A stretch of DNA of 23,276 nt from UBA6911 sp964481255. GTDB lineage: Bacteria > Acidobacteriota > UBA6911. The stretch spans positions 1 to 23,276 of the forward strand of contig CAYZTZ010000044.1 of the NCBI GenBank assembly GCA_964481255.1, given 5' to 3'. A model generated the notes under the pieces. The model did not search any database and had not been told where the DNA came from. It worked only from the letters and a program-made list of their open reading frames with translations. Below are positions 15,618 to 22,905 of the stretch, in pieces (positions within the stretch are counted from its first letter, which is position 1; the number at the start of each line of letters is the position of its first letter). Made by a program: the position numbers and the translations under genes.

Positions 15618-16256
15618 TTGGAACCGGGAGAGGATCTCAGGAGCCTTTTAAAGCGATACGGCATCCAGACCGACTCCAGGGCGGCCGAGCTTCTGGCTCG
15701 ATATTACGAGCTCCTGAAAAAATGGAACCGTCGCATCAACCTGACGGCGAGCACGGACTGGAATTCTCTAGGTCCTCTTTTTCACGAGGGGATCTGGGCC
15801 TCTGGACTCTATCCGGAATGGGCGGAATGCCATCTTGACATCGGCAGCGGGGCCGGATTTCCTGCGCTCGTGATTCGGATCATGGTGCCGCAGCTTCGCC
15901 TTGAGATGGTGGAATCCCGCTCCAAAAAGGCATACTTTCTCCAGGCGGTTGTAGATGAGCTGGGCCTTTCGGGGACGAAAATCCACGCCGCGCGTCTGAA
16001 GGATTATCTCCGCTCCGGCGCTGGTCGATGGGATTGCGTTTCCTGGAAAGGGCTGAAACTGGTGTCTGAAGATATTCTGCAATTGCGCGATCGCGCCCAC
16101 GCCGGGACACAGCTGTGGCTTTTTCATGGACGGGGCCTCCCGGTTGAAGATCCGGAAACAATGGCTGCAAATTTCAGGGTCCTGCGATCGGAAAGATGCC
16201 CCGGTAAGAGGGACTGGATGCTGACGATTTATGCACCCCTGGAGCGTTCCACGTGA
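15618..16256 (+). CDS. rsmG: 16S rRNA (guanine527-N7)-methyltransferase RsmG
   Basis: RsmG (GidB) uses S-adenosylmethionine to methylate N7 of G527 in 16S rRNA. The 212-residue product has the N-terminal helical part with ELLKKWNRRINLTA and the SAM-binding motif HLDIGSGAGFPALVI. The acidic residue after the next strand is in MVESRSKKAYFLQAVVDELGL. The TTG at 15618 is seven bases after the run AAAGGGGG; the TTG at 15612, overlapping the mnmG stop, is too close to it. Order mnmG-rsmG-parA-parB is widespread. A parS-like site covers the last four codons and the stop. Confidence 0.95.
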   Translation: MEPGEDLRSLLKRYGIQTDSRAAELLARYYELLKKWNRRINLTASTDWNSLGPLFHEGIWASGLYPEWAECHLDIGSGAGFPALVIRIMVPQLRLEMVESRSKKAYFLQAVVDELGLSGTKIHAARLKDYLRSGAGRWDCVSWKGLKLVSEDILQLRDRAHAGTQLWLFHGRGLPVEDPETMAANFRVLRSERCPGKRDWMLTIYAPLERST

Positions 16257-16260
16257 AACA
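16245..16260 (+). promoter_or_regulatory. parS-like centromere site 1
   Basis: CGTTCCACGTGAAACA differs at one end base from TGTTCCACGTGAAACA, a parS sequence known from Bacillus. It has the full CACGTG core with near-perfect dyad arms. ParB would load here. It overlaps the stop codon of rsmG (16254-16256) and lies about 250 bases before parA. Confidence 0.85.
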
Positions 16261-16282
16261 GGGACCGGCTCCCCGCAACCGG

Positions 16283-16298
16283 AGTTTTACGTGAAACA
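16283..16298 (+). promoter_or_regulatory. parS-like centromere site 2
   Basis: AGTTTTACGTGAAACA matches the general parS consensus TGTTTCACGTGAAACA at 14 of 16 positions. The core is TACGTG instead of CACGTG, so it may be weaker than the site 38 bases to its left. Its closeness to parAB and to the first site supports it. Confidence 0.7.
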
Positions 16299-16309
16299 CG
16301 CAAAAACGG

Positions 16310-16330
16310 TCATTAACCTCTCATTAACCT
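16310..16330 (+). repeat. Tandem TCATTAACCT direct repeat upstream of parA
   Basis: TCATTAACCT occurs at 16310-16319 and again at 16321-16330, spaced by 11 bases, close to one helical turn. It sits between the parS sites and parA and could be an operator or an iteron-like site; only two copies are seen. Confidence 0.5.
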
Positions 16331-16468
16331 TTCCGCCGATACCTTTCAATTAATCTCGCCATTACGGCAAGCATTTCCTTCAGCACCGCGGGGAAGCACC
16401 GGCGGCGGCAGTTCCTGCTGATTTTTTAATACGGGAATCAATGCGCGAACAGAATTATTGGCTGGCGG

Positions 16469-16488
16469 GGAGATCTATGTTAATCTCC
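16469..16488 (+). promoter_or_regulatory. Inverted repeat just upstream of parA
   Basis: GGAGAT (16469-16474) and ATCTCC (16483-16488) form a six-base inverted repeat with an eight-base loop, 17 bases before the parA ATG. It may be an operator or an RNA stem near the start; no ribosome site is visible after it. Confidence 0.35.
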
Positions 16489-16505
16489 GGTACGCGCGTT
16501 TTGCC

Positions 16506-17282
16506 ATGGCGAAAGTTATCGCGATTGCGAATCAGAAAGGCGGCGTCGGAAAAACCACGACGGCCATCAACCTTGCGGCAGCTCTGTCTGTAGCGGATAT
16601 GCGGGTCCTGGTGGTCGATATGGACGCCCAGGCCAACTGCACGAGCGGACTCGGGGTCGTTAAGGGTTCCATGGAGAAAAGCATTTACGAGGCCCTGATA
16701 GAAGGGGAGCCCCTGGCGTCCGTGCTGTGTGATACGGAACTCGAAAACCTCAAGCTGATTCCCTCCGATAAAAACCTGATCGGCGCCGCGGTTGAAATGA
16801 TTGAGCTTCCGGAGCGCGAGTTTCTTCTCAAACGAATGCTGACCCCCCTGCTCGGGCGATTCGATTTCGTTCTGATCGATACGCCACCCTCATTGAACAT
16901 TCTGACCCTCAACGGCCTGGTTGCGGCGGATTCGGTGCTCATTCCGATACAATGCGAATACTTCGCCCTTGAAGGCCTCACGGATCTGTTTGACACGCTC
17001 GCCCGCGTGAGGCGAACCCTGAATCCGGATCTTTTCATCCAGGGTATACTGCTCACGATGTTTGATGAGAGAACCAATTTGAGTCTGCAGGTCCGCGATG
17101 ACCTGAAAAACCACTTCGGGAGCCAGGTGCTCGAAACCGTGATCCCCAGAAATGTCCGACTTGCCGAGGCTCCAAGCTATGGCAAACCGATAATAATTTA
17201 TGATATAAGGTCTAAAGGGGCTGAAAGCTATATTCGGTTGGCCAAGGAAATATTGAATCATGAAAAAAAAGGCTCTGGGTAG
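16506..17282 (+). CDS. parA: Chromosome-partitioning ATPase ParA (Soj)
   Basis: ParA binds DNA non-specifically as an ATP dimer and moves ParB-parS complexes during chromosome segregation. The 258-residue protein starts at MAKVIAIANQKGGVGKTT with the deviant Walker A, followed by VVDMDAQANCTSGLG, IDTPPSLNILTLNGLVAAD and PIQCEYFALEGL. It ends in the usual IPRNVRLAEAPSYGKPI region. The ATG at 16506 gives the canonical start, although it lacks a clear ribosome site. Two parS-like sites precede it, and parB overlaps its last 23 bases. Confidence 0.96.
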   Translation: MAKVIAIANQKGGVGKTTTAINLAAALSVADMRVLVVDMDAQANCTSGLGVVKGSMEKSIYEALIEGEPLASVLCDTELENLKLIPSDKNLIGAAVEMIELPEREFLLKRMLTPLLGRFDFVLIDTPPSLNILTLNGLVAADSVLIPIQCEYFALEGLTDLFDTLARVRRTLNPDLFIQGILLTMFDERTNLSLQVRDDLKNHFGSQVLETVIPRNVRLAEAPSYGKPIIIYDIRSKGAESYIRLAKEILNHEKKGSG

Positions 17283-18147
17283 AGGATTGGAGGCTCTGAT
17301 CCCCGATGTCAAGCGGCCCGAACCGTCCGCTTCTGAAATCGATATCGACAGAATAGTCCCTAATCCCGAGCAGCCGAGGATGAAGCTGGACGAAGCCCGC
17401 CTTGACGAACTGGCCGCCTCGATTCGGGAAAATGGAATCCTGCAACCCGTTCTGGTTCGGCCTTTTTCCGGGGGCTTTCAGCTTGTCGCCGGGGAGCGGC
17501 GTCTGGCGGCGGCTCAGCGAGCCGGCCTTCTTAAAATACCGGCCCAGATTCGCGAAATACCGGACAACCGCCTTCTCGAGTATGCTCTGATCGAGAACCT
17601 CCAGCGCGAGTCTTTGAATCCCATGGAAGAAGCCCAGGCCTACCAGCGCCTTATTGAGACGACAGGCCAGACGCAGGAGCAAATCGCACTGCGTCTGCAG
17701 AAGGACCGCAGCACGATTGCGAATGCTCTCCGTCTCCTGAAGCTGCCTGCGGCCGTGCGGGATCTGGTCGCCGATGGAAAGCTGTCCCCGGGTCACGCGC
17801 GGGCCCTTCTTGCCTCCAATGCGGGCCCGTCCGAAATGGCAGGGATCGCCGCCACGATCATTGAGAAAGGCTGGTCTGTCCGTGAAGCGGAGCGATGGGC
17901 CAAGAACCGGTCGAAGCCCAGGAAGGTTCCGAAACCCCGGGATCCCAATGAAGCGGCGGCGGCCGACCGTCTGCGCCTCGCTTTGGGCGCTAAGGTCGAG
18001 ATCCATTCAAAATCCCGGGACGCCGGCGAGATACGGATCTATTATTACAGCCAGGAAGAATTGATGCGCCTCTATTCCATTCTAACCGAAAAGGCCACAA
18101 CAACGGAGTCAAGCCATGGCATTCATGAAAAGCAAGTCAACGGATGA
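17260..18147 (+). CDS. parB: Chromosome-partitioning protein ParB (Spo0J)
   Basis: ParB is the CTP-dependent clamp that loads at parS and spreads along DNA. The 295-residue protein has the N-terminal ParA-interacting start MKKKALGRGLEALIP. The ParB/Srx domain contains ENGILQPVLVRP and the CTP-binding GERRLAAAQRAG box. The helix-turn-helix (TQEQIALRLQKDRSTIANALRLL) is followed by GHARALLA, and a C-terminal dimerisation segment ends near YYYSQEELMRLYSIL. The ATG at 17260 has AAGGAAA upstream and lies inside parA. The 3' end overlaps the bactofilin gene by 32 bases, so the three genes are coupled. Confidence 0.96.
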   Translation: MKKKALGRGLEALIPDVKRPEPSASEIDIDRIVPNPEQPRMKLDEARLDELAASIRENGILQPVLVRPFSGGFQLVAGERRLAAAQRAGLLKIPAQIREIPDNRLLEYALIENLQRESLNPMEEAQAYQRLIETTGQTQEQIALRLQKDRSTIANALRLLKLPAAVRDLVADGKLSPGHARALLASNAGPSEMAGIAATIIEKGWSVREAERWAKNRSKPRKVPKPRDPNEAAAADRLRLALGAKVEIHSKSRDAGEIRIYYYSQEELMRLYSILTEKATTTESSHGIHEKQVNG

Positions 18148-18547
18148 AATCGTCAGTCATCTGGGTGAAGGGGCCGAGTTTTCCGGAGAGTTGAATTTTG
18201 CCAGCGGGCTGCGAGTAAAGGGGGTCATCAAGGGCAAGGTTCAATCTGAAGCGACTCTGGAAATCGGGCCGGGTGGCAAAGTCGACGCCGAGGTCACCGT
18301 GAGGAGAATCATGATCGGAGGGGAGTTTCGCGGCATTATCCGGGCGTCTGAAAGAGTTGAAATCCTGAAGGACGGGAAGGTATACGGAGACATCTACACC
18401 CCTTGCTTTATTATCGAAGCGGGGGCTATCTTTGACGGACGCTGTAATATGAGCGACACAAAGGCTCATACGAAGGATGGAGAACCTTCCCTTAAGGCCG
18501 TCGATTCCGATTCGGGCAGGCCGATGCAGTTTGCCTCCAAGTCATAG
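18116..18547 (+). CDS. Bactofilin
   Basis: This 143-residue protein has the bactofilin (DUF583) beta-helix domain. Repeats such as GAEFSGELNFASGLRVKGVIKG, GGKVDAEVTVRRIMIGGEFRG and KDGKVYGDIYTPCFIIEAGAIFDG make up residues 18-115, followed by a short polar tail. Bactofilins polymerise without nucleotides and act as cytoplasmic or membrane-bound scaffolds. In Myxococcus xanthus, bactofilin filaments bind and position the ParABS system. Overlap with parB here suggests a similar link, which is inference. The start at 18116 yields the short MAFMKSKSTDEI leader thought to bind membrane in other bactofilins. Confidence 0.93.
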   Translation: MAFMKSKSTDEIVSHLGEGAEFSGELNFASGLRVKGVIKGKVQSEATLEIGPGGKVDAEVTVRRIMIGGEFRGIIRASERVEILKDGKVYGDIYTPCFIIEAGAIFDGRCNMSDTKAHTKDGEPSLKAVDSDSGRPMQFASKS

Positions 18548-18709
18548 TAAAAAATAGATTTAACTGTGTGTTTCGTTCGAGGTGTTTCGGGGAAGCCTCA
18601 TCGGCGTTCGCAAGACTTTCTCTCCATCTGATGATCCGGCAAAACGATGCGCCAGCCGTTAAGCAGCCGCTGTTAAAAAACTTATCTAATCAAGGGGCTT
18701 CGCTCCCTG

Positions 18710-18770
18710 AAATCCCCGCGCGCCGGATCGGGCGATGGGACTCCGGACATTATCCAGCGCCCGGGGATTT
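18710..18770 (+). repeat. Long stem-loop after the bactofilin gene
   Basis: AAATCCCCGCGCGC (18710-18723) pairs with GCGCCCGGGGATTT (18757-18770) with one mismatch. Inside, CCGGA (18723-18727) can pair with TCCGG (18742-18746), sharing one base. Outside, GCTCCC (18702-18707) matches GGGAGC (18779-18784), extending the structure. No T run follows. Confidence 0.55.
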
Positions 18771-18800
18771 GAGAAGCCGGGAGCTGGAATGGATCCGGCC

Positions 18801-18821
18801 TTCTTGCTTCCAAAGCAAGAA
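18801..18821 (+). repeat. Perfect hairpin TTCTTGCT/AGCAAGAA
   Basis: TTCTTGCT (18801-18808) and AGCAAGAA (18814-18821) form an eight-base stem with a five-base loop, TCCAA. It is not followed by T residues. Confidence 0.5.
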
Positions 18822-18868
18822 CAAAATTCTCGTTGCGCATCAAATAACGGCCCAAAAAACAAAGATGG

Positions 18869-18886
18869 GATCCTGATTTCAGGATC
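18869..18886 (+). repeat. Palindrome GATCCTGA-TT-TCAGGATC
   Basis: Eight-base perfect inverted arms are separated by two bases. The very short loop favours a protein-binding site over an RNA hairpin, though a slightly opened stem could also form. Confidence 0.5.
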
Positions 18887-19041
18887 GCTGTCAACGTGGA
18901 TAGCATGATATCGGTTCCTGAGACGGCTCCGATTTAAAAATATATAATATATTGAATTTCATTATCGTATTATGATCAAGCTTTTTTCCTGTGCGCCGGA
19001 ATTATCCGCTGAATCGGCACGGATTGCGACGAAGGCTGTTT

Positions 19042-19314
19042 CTATTCTGCGGATATTTTTAATGATTTCAGAAACTTGACGTCGTCGGAACTAATGCGCA
19101 AACGGACAGGCGACCCCGAAGGAGGGTCCTTCGGCTGGCGCTCCATCCCGCTGTTTGGGCTGAAACCGATTTTGGCTTCTATGACGAGGAAAATCTCATA
19201 GCCGGCGTCCCTTATCTCCTGGACGCGTTCGCATATCTTCGGCGATTCGGACAGCGTCTCATTGATGGATTCTCCGAGGCGCCTCATGAGATCTTTAATA
19301 TCAGTTTCCGACAT
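19042..19314 (-). CDS. Small conserved-looking hypothetical protein
   Basis: This 90-residue protein is read on the minus strand between a gene-free region and the divergent adaptor gene. The ATG at 19314 has GGAG eight bases upstream. The N-terminal half (MSETDIKDLMRRLGESINETL, then SPKICERVQEIRDAGYEIFLVIEAKIGF) looks like a helix pair and a beta strand. The C-terminus is SSDDVKFLKSLKIS. The pattern looks familiar from short hypothetical proteins of Acidobacteriota, but I cannot name a function. There are no cysteines besides one and no membrane segment. Confidence 0.7.
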   Translation of the reverse strand: MSETDIKDLMRRLGESINETLSESPKICERVQEIRDAGYEIFLVIEAKIGFSPNSGMERQPKDPPSGSPVRLRISSDDVKFLKSLKISAE

Positions 19315-19433
19315 CGGCTTCTCCGCGGCCTGTCTTCTATCACTCGGCTCATTCTACGCCCGAGTCCCGCGATATGCAATTCCCCCCAGCCGAAGCGTTT
19401 AAAATCCGGCCCGTTTTATCCAAGGCTCTGTAG

Positions 19434-19439
19434 TATAAT
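19434..19439 (+). promoter_or_regulatory. Putative -10 element for the adaptor-ATPase operon
   Basis: A perfect TATAAT lies at 19434-19439 between the divergent genes. No clear -35 is visible at the standard spacing. Transcription would start near 19446, about 105 bases before the adaptor ATG. Confidence 0.4.
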
Positions 19440-19550
19440 ATTTGTTTGGCCTGAGAAATCGCCCGATTCATTGCGGGTCGGATGTCGATTTATGAAACCT
19501 TTCGTCCGTCCGGCTCGTAGTATTCGTCGTTGGTTCATACAGGGGATTCG

Positions 19551-21017
19551 ATGAGCCGCAAGAAAAAAATATGGGCAGTCTGCGCGGGGGTCGCTCTGCT
19601 GTCGATTGTCGCCGTGGCAAGCGTCCAATCCAGCCGTAAAAACGCCGTGCTCGTGCAGGCCTCCCGCATCGAGAGAAGGGACGTCCTGACATCCACCGTT
19701 TCCGCGAGCGGCGAGATCCGGGCCAAGGAATTCGTGGACCTGCAGTCCGAAATTGCGGGGATCATCACGGAGCTGATGGTGCGCGAAGGGGACAGGGTGC
19801 AAAAGGGCGACGTCCTGTTGCATATCGATCCGATCCAGACGGCCGCGGACGAGAGCGCGCGACGGGCCGGTTATGAGGCCGCCCTCGCCGACGCGCGCGC
19901 CCAGGATTTTCTGGTCATGAACGCCGAAGCGAACCTGATGCGCGATGAGGCCTCCCTGAGATCGGCCCGCGCCGAGTTGACGCAGGCGGAAAACAACTTC
20001 GCCAGGGCGCAGAGCAAATTCCGGCGCCAGCAGCAGCTCAACGAAGACGGGCTCATTTCGCACGACGACTACGAAGCGGCGCAGAACGAACTCCAGTCCG
20101 CCAGGTCCCGGCTTGAAGTGGCGAAGGCCCAGGTCGCCCAGATAGAAAATCAGGTCCAGGCTGCCCGGAATACCATCGAACAGAGCAGGATTTCGGCTGC
20201 AGCCTCCCGCGCCCGCGCCAAGTCGTCGGAGGCGGACCTGGTAAAGTCGAGGGACCAGCTGAGAAAAACAAAGCTCCGTTCGCCGATCAGCGGCGTCATC
20301 ACCCAGCTGCTGGTGGAAAAAGGGGAACGCGCCCAGCCGGGCATCATGAGCAATCCCGAGGCGACCCTGATGACGATCGCGGATCTGAGCGTCATCCAGG
20401 CGGAGATCAAGGTGGATGAGACGGACGTCGTGAATCTTTCCCTGGGAGATGCCGCCAAGGTCAAGGTGGACGCGCTCCCCAACGAGGTCTTCGAGGGGGA
20501 AGTCACCGAGATAGGGAACAGCCCCATCAAGAGCTCGGGCGCCACGCAGGAGGCGAAGGACTTCAAGGTCATCATCACCCTGAAAAATCCTTCCCCGAAG
20601 CTCCGGCCCGGAATGTCTTGCACCGGGGAGATCACCACCGACACCAAGCACAACGTGCTCGTCATCCCGATCCAGGCTCTGACCGCGCGCGACGTGGAAG
20701 TCGACAAAGACGGCAATTACATCGAACCGGACCTGTCGAAAAAAAAGAGAGAATCGGTCGCGCGCGCGGATACGGCACGAAACGACGGCAGGCAGAAGAA
20801 GGAGCTCGAGGGGATTTTTATCATCAACGAAAACAGGATCGCGCGTTTTCGTCCCATCCGAACGGGAATCATGGGGGAATCGGAGATCGAGGTGCTCGAC
20901 GCGCTGAAGGAGGGCACGCAAATCGTATCGGGAAGCTACCAGACGCTGCGCACCCTCAAGGACGGCTCGCTGGTGAAAGTCGAAACGACGTCCTCCAAGT
21001 CCTCCCCCCGAAGATAG
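19551..21017 (+). CDS. MacA/HlyD-type periplasmic adaptor subunit
   Basis: This 488-residue membrane fusion protein would link an inner-membrane ABC transporter to an outer-membrane channel. It has one N-terminal membrane anchor (IWAVCAGVALLSIVAVASV) and a lipoyl/barrel-sandwich half (STVSASGEIRAKEFVDLQSE, IITELMVREGDRVQKGDVLL). A long Ala/Gln/Arg-rich coiled-coil hairpin runs from about 85 to 225. The second lipoyl half is KLRSPISGVITQLLVEKGE, and the beta-barrel starts with LSVIQAEIKVDETDVVNLSLGD. A charged stretch (KKKRESVARADTARNDGRQKK) interrupts the last domain. The ATG at 19551 has AGGGG five bases upstream. The gene for its ATPase follows after 28 bases; no permease is adjacent. Confidence 0.92.
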   Translation: MSRKKKIWAVCAGVALLSIVAVASVQSSRKNAVLVQASRIERRDVLTSTVSASGEIRAKEFVDLQSEIAGIITELMVREGDRVQKGDVLLHIDPIQTAADESARRAGYEAALADARAQDFLVMNAEANLMRDEASLRSARAELTQAENNFARAQSKFRRQQQLNEDGLISHDDYEAAQNELQSARSRLEVAKAQVAQIENQVQAARNTIEQSRISAAASRARAKSSEADLVKSRDQLRKTKLRSPISGVITQLLVEKGERAQPGIMSNPEATLMTIADLSVIQAEIKVDETDVVNLSLGDAAKVKVDALPNEVFEGEVTEIGNSPIKSSGATQEAKDFKVIITLKNPSPKLRPGMSCTGEITTDTKHNVLVIPIQALTARDVEVDKDGNYIEPDLSKKKRESVARADTARNDGRQKKELEGIFIINENRIARFRPIRTGIMGESEIEVLDALKEGTQIVSGSYQTLRTLKDGSLVKVETTSSKSSPRR

Positions 21018-21045
21018 CGGATCCCATCCCTAGGCATAGAGGAGC

Positions 21046-21774
21046 ATGATGAGCGGCACAAACGGAGATCAAAAGAATTCGGGCGATAATATCCTGATAA
21101 AGATCGAGGACCTCTGGAAGACGTACCAGATGGGGGCCGAGCAGATCCATGCGTTGCGCGGCGTCACCTTCGATATCCCCAGGGGTTCCTATGTCGCGAT
21201 CATGGGACCGTCCGGCTCCGGCAAATCCACCATGATGAACCTGATCGGCTGTCTCGACACCCCCACGAAGGGGAAATATTATCTGAACGACCGCCTGGTC
21301 TCCGAGATGGACGACGACGAACTCGCCCACATTCGAAACAAGGAAATCGGTTTTGTGTTTCAGACTTTCAACCTTCTGCCCCGGGCCACGGCGCTCCACA
21401 ACGTGGAGCTGCCGCTGATCTATAACGGGACGCCTGCGCATGAACGCAAAGAGCGCGCCATCAAGGCTCTGCAGAATGTCGAGCTGGGAGAGCGCGTCTA
21501 CCATCGCCCGAACGAGCTGTCCGGGGGGCAGCGACAGAGAGTCGCCATTGCAAGGGCGCTGGTCAATAACCCTTCCATCATCCTCGCCGACGAGCCGACC
21601 GGCAATCTGGATTCCGCCACCAGCGCCGAGATCATGGCCCTGTTTGACAACCTGCATCAAAAGGGGAACACCATCATCCTCGTCACCCACGAATTCGATA
21701 TCGCGAGCCACGCCCACCGCGTGATCCGTCTTCTGGACGGACAGATCGCGAGCGACGAAATGACTCGAAAATAG
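21046..21774 (+). CDS. MacB/LolD-type ABC transporter ATP-binding protein
   Basis: This 242-residue ATPase would drive a MacB/FtsX-type permease. Walker A GPSGSGKS is at 54-61, the Q-loop is in VFQTFNLLPRATALHNVELPLIY, the signature is LSGGQRQRVAIARALV, Walker B is IILADEPTGNLDS, and the H-loop His is in ILVTHEFDIASHAHRVI. The DEPTGNLDSATS wording is typical of the MacB/LolD/FtsE group. GAGGAG precedes two ATG codons (21046 and 21049); either may be used. Together with the upstream adaptor it forms two parts of a tripartite system. The only permeases of this class in the window are those at 86-2772. Confidence 0.94.
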   Translation: MMSGTNGDQKNSGDNILIKIEDLWKTYQMGAEQIHALRGVTFDIPRGSYVAIMGPSGSGKSTMMNLIGCLDTPTKGKYYLNDRLVSEMDDDELAHIRNKEIGFVFQTFNLLPRATALHNVELPLIYNGTPAHERKERAIKALQNVELGERVYHRPNELSGGQRQRVAIARALVNNPSIILADEPTGNLDSATSAEIMALFDNLHQKGNTIILVTHEFDIASHAHRVIRLLDGQIASDEMTRK

Positions 21775-21792
21775 CTGCGGCCCCCCGGGCGC

Positions 21793-21825
21793 GGCCGCGC
21801 GCGGACCGGATTTTCGCGCGGGGCC
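21793..21825 (+). terminator. Possible bidirectional GC-rich hairpin between convergent genes
   Basis: GGCCGCGCG (21793-21801) can pair with CGCGCGGGGCC (21815-21825) with a two-base bulge, between the ends of the convergent ATPase and oppF genes. A four-T stretch is in the loop rather than after the stem, so the terminator call is weak. Confidence 0.25.
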
Positions 21826-21856
21826 TTCGTCGATCATCCCGAATCGCGGAATGTTT

Positions 21857-22810
21857 TCAGCCGTATAAAAAGCAGGCGACGCTCTCGCCCGGCCGGATTT
21901 GCTCTAGGGGCGGAATCCGTTCCGCGCACGCCTGGAACGCTTCGGGACAGCGCGCAAGATAGGGGCAGCCCGGATGGGGCCGCGAAAAACGGCCGGCGTC
22001 TTGTTCCTCCCAAAGAAAGCGGTCCCGCCTGGGAGCGTTCAGCACGGGCATGGACTCGAGCAGCCTGCGGCTGTAAGGGTGCTTCGGCTTTTCAAAAAAG
22101 CTGCCCGCCGGCGCCTCTTCGACGATCCTCCCCTGATACATGACGGAAACCCGCGTGCAGAGGTAGTGAACCGCATAGAGGGAGTGGGAGATCAGCAATA
22201 AGGCGAGCCCATAGCGCCTTTTCAGATCGGCCAGCAGATTGAGAATCTGCGCCTGGACGGAGACGTCGAGCGCCGACGTCGGCTCGTCCGCGACAAGCAG
22301 CCGCGGACTCAAGGCGAGGCCGCGCGCGATGCCGACGCGCTGCTGCTGGCCCCCGCTTAGCTCCCCCGGCCGTCTGCGCATCAGGGATTCGCTCAGGCCG
22401 ACGTCCGCCATCAGCTCGCGTATTCGCCTCTCCCTGTATTCCGGCGTCCCTATGCCGTGGACGCGGAGAGGTTCGAGCAGGATCTCGCTCACCGTCATCG
22501 CGGGATTGAAGGCGGCGGACAGGTCCTGAAAAACCATCTGGAATTCGCGCCTCCGGGCCCGCAGCTCCGCGGGACTCAAAGAGGCCAGATCCCGGCCGTC
22601 AAACTCCACCGTGCCCGCGGACGGTTGGAGCAGACCCAGGCTGCATCGGGCCAGAGTCGTCTTCCCGGAACCGGACTCTCCGACGATGCCGCGGATTTCA
22701 CCGGCCTGCACCTCCATGTAGATGTCGCTGAGGACCCTGTTTCTCCCGGCCCGAAGGCCGCGTGGGAAATCCTTGCAGAGCCCCCGGATTTGTAAAAGAG
22801 GCTGACTCAT
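21857..22810 (-). CDS. oppF: Oligopeptide/dipeptide ABC transporter ATP-binding protein OppF/DppF
   Basis: This 317-residue ATPase belongs to the peptide/nickel importer family, working with OppD on a permease pair. Walker A is GESGSGKT (44-51), the signature is LSGGQQQRVGIARGLAL, and Walker B is LLVADEPTSALD. The H-loop His is in LLISHSLYAVHYL. The C-terminal family motif is KPKHPYSRRLLESMPV, followed by a cysteine cluster GCPYLARCPEAFQAC. The ATG on the minus strand at 22810 gives the normal start (MSQPLLQIRGLCKDF); the open frame continues upstream to 23239 only as a shadow of oppD. A hairpin with a T run lies between oppD and this gene. The order oppD-oppF is usual. Confidence 0.93.
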   Translation of the reverse strand: MSQPLLQIRGLCKDFPRGLRAGRNRVLSDIYMEVQAGEIRGIVGESGSGKTTLARCSLGLLQPSAGTVEFDGRDLASLSPAELRARRREFQMVFQDLSAAFNPAMTVSEILLEPLRVHGIGTPEYRERRIRELMADVGLSESLMRRRPGELSGGQQQRVGIARGLALSPRLLVADEPTSALDVSVQAQILNLLADLKRRYGLALLLISHSLYAVHYLCTRVSVMYQGRIVEEAPAGSFFEKPKHPYSRRLLESMPVLNAPRRDRFLWEEQDAGRFSRPHPGCPYLARCPEAFQACAERIPPLEQIRPGESVACFLYG

Positions 22811-22863
22811 TGCTTTCCGAACGTCGAGGAGCGGGGAAACGCCTTCGCAACGCTCCCTGCCCC

Positions 22864-22892
22864 GAAAAACGAACCGGCCCCGCTGCGCCGGC
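22864..22892 (-). terminator. Terminator-like hairpin between oppD and oppF
   Basis: Read on the minus strand, AGCCGGC and GCCGGTT form a seven-base stem (one G-U pair) around an eight-base loop, followed a few bases later by TTTTT. It lies in the 95-base gap between oppD and oppF and could reduce read-through into oppF. Confidence 0.35.
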
Positions 22893-22905
22893 TCCCTCGT
22901 GCCTG

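Larger units (their letters stand above)
18548..19041 (+). other. Gene-free region with inverted repeats and an AT-rich tract
   Basis: No reading frame here looks real. The region holds a long imperfect stem (18710-18723 with 18757-18770), a perfect hairpin (18801-18821), a perfect 8-base palindromic arm pair (18869-18886), and an AT-rich stretch (18932-18978). Three sequences match the DnaA-box consensus TTATCCACA at seven of nine positions (18750-18758, 18895-18903 on the minus strand, and 19002-19010). These could be parts of an origin, a non-coding RNA or the terminators of the flanking genes. Confidence 0.4.

Noticed and set aside
18568..18876. 102-codon open frame after the bactofilin gene
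   Set aside because: It runs straight through strong inverted repeats, has no ribosome site and shows no protein-like pattern.
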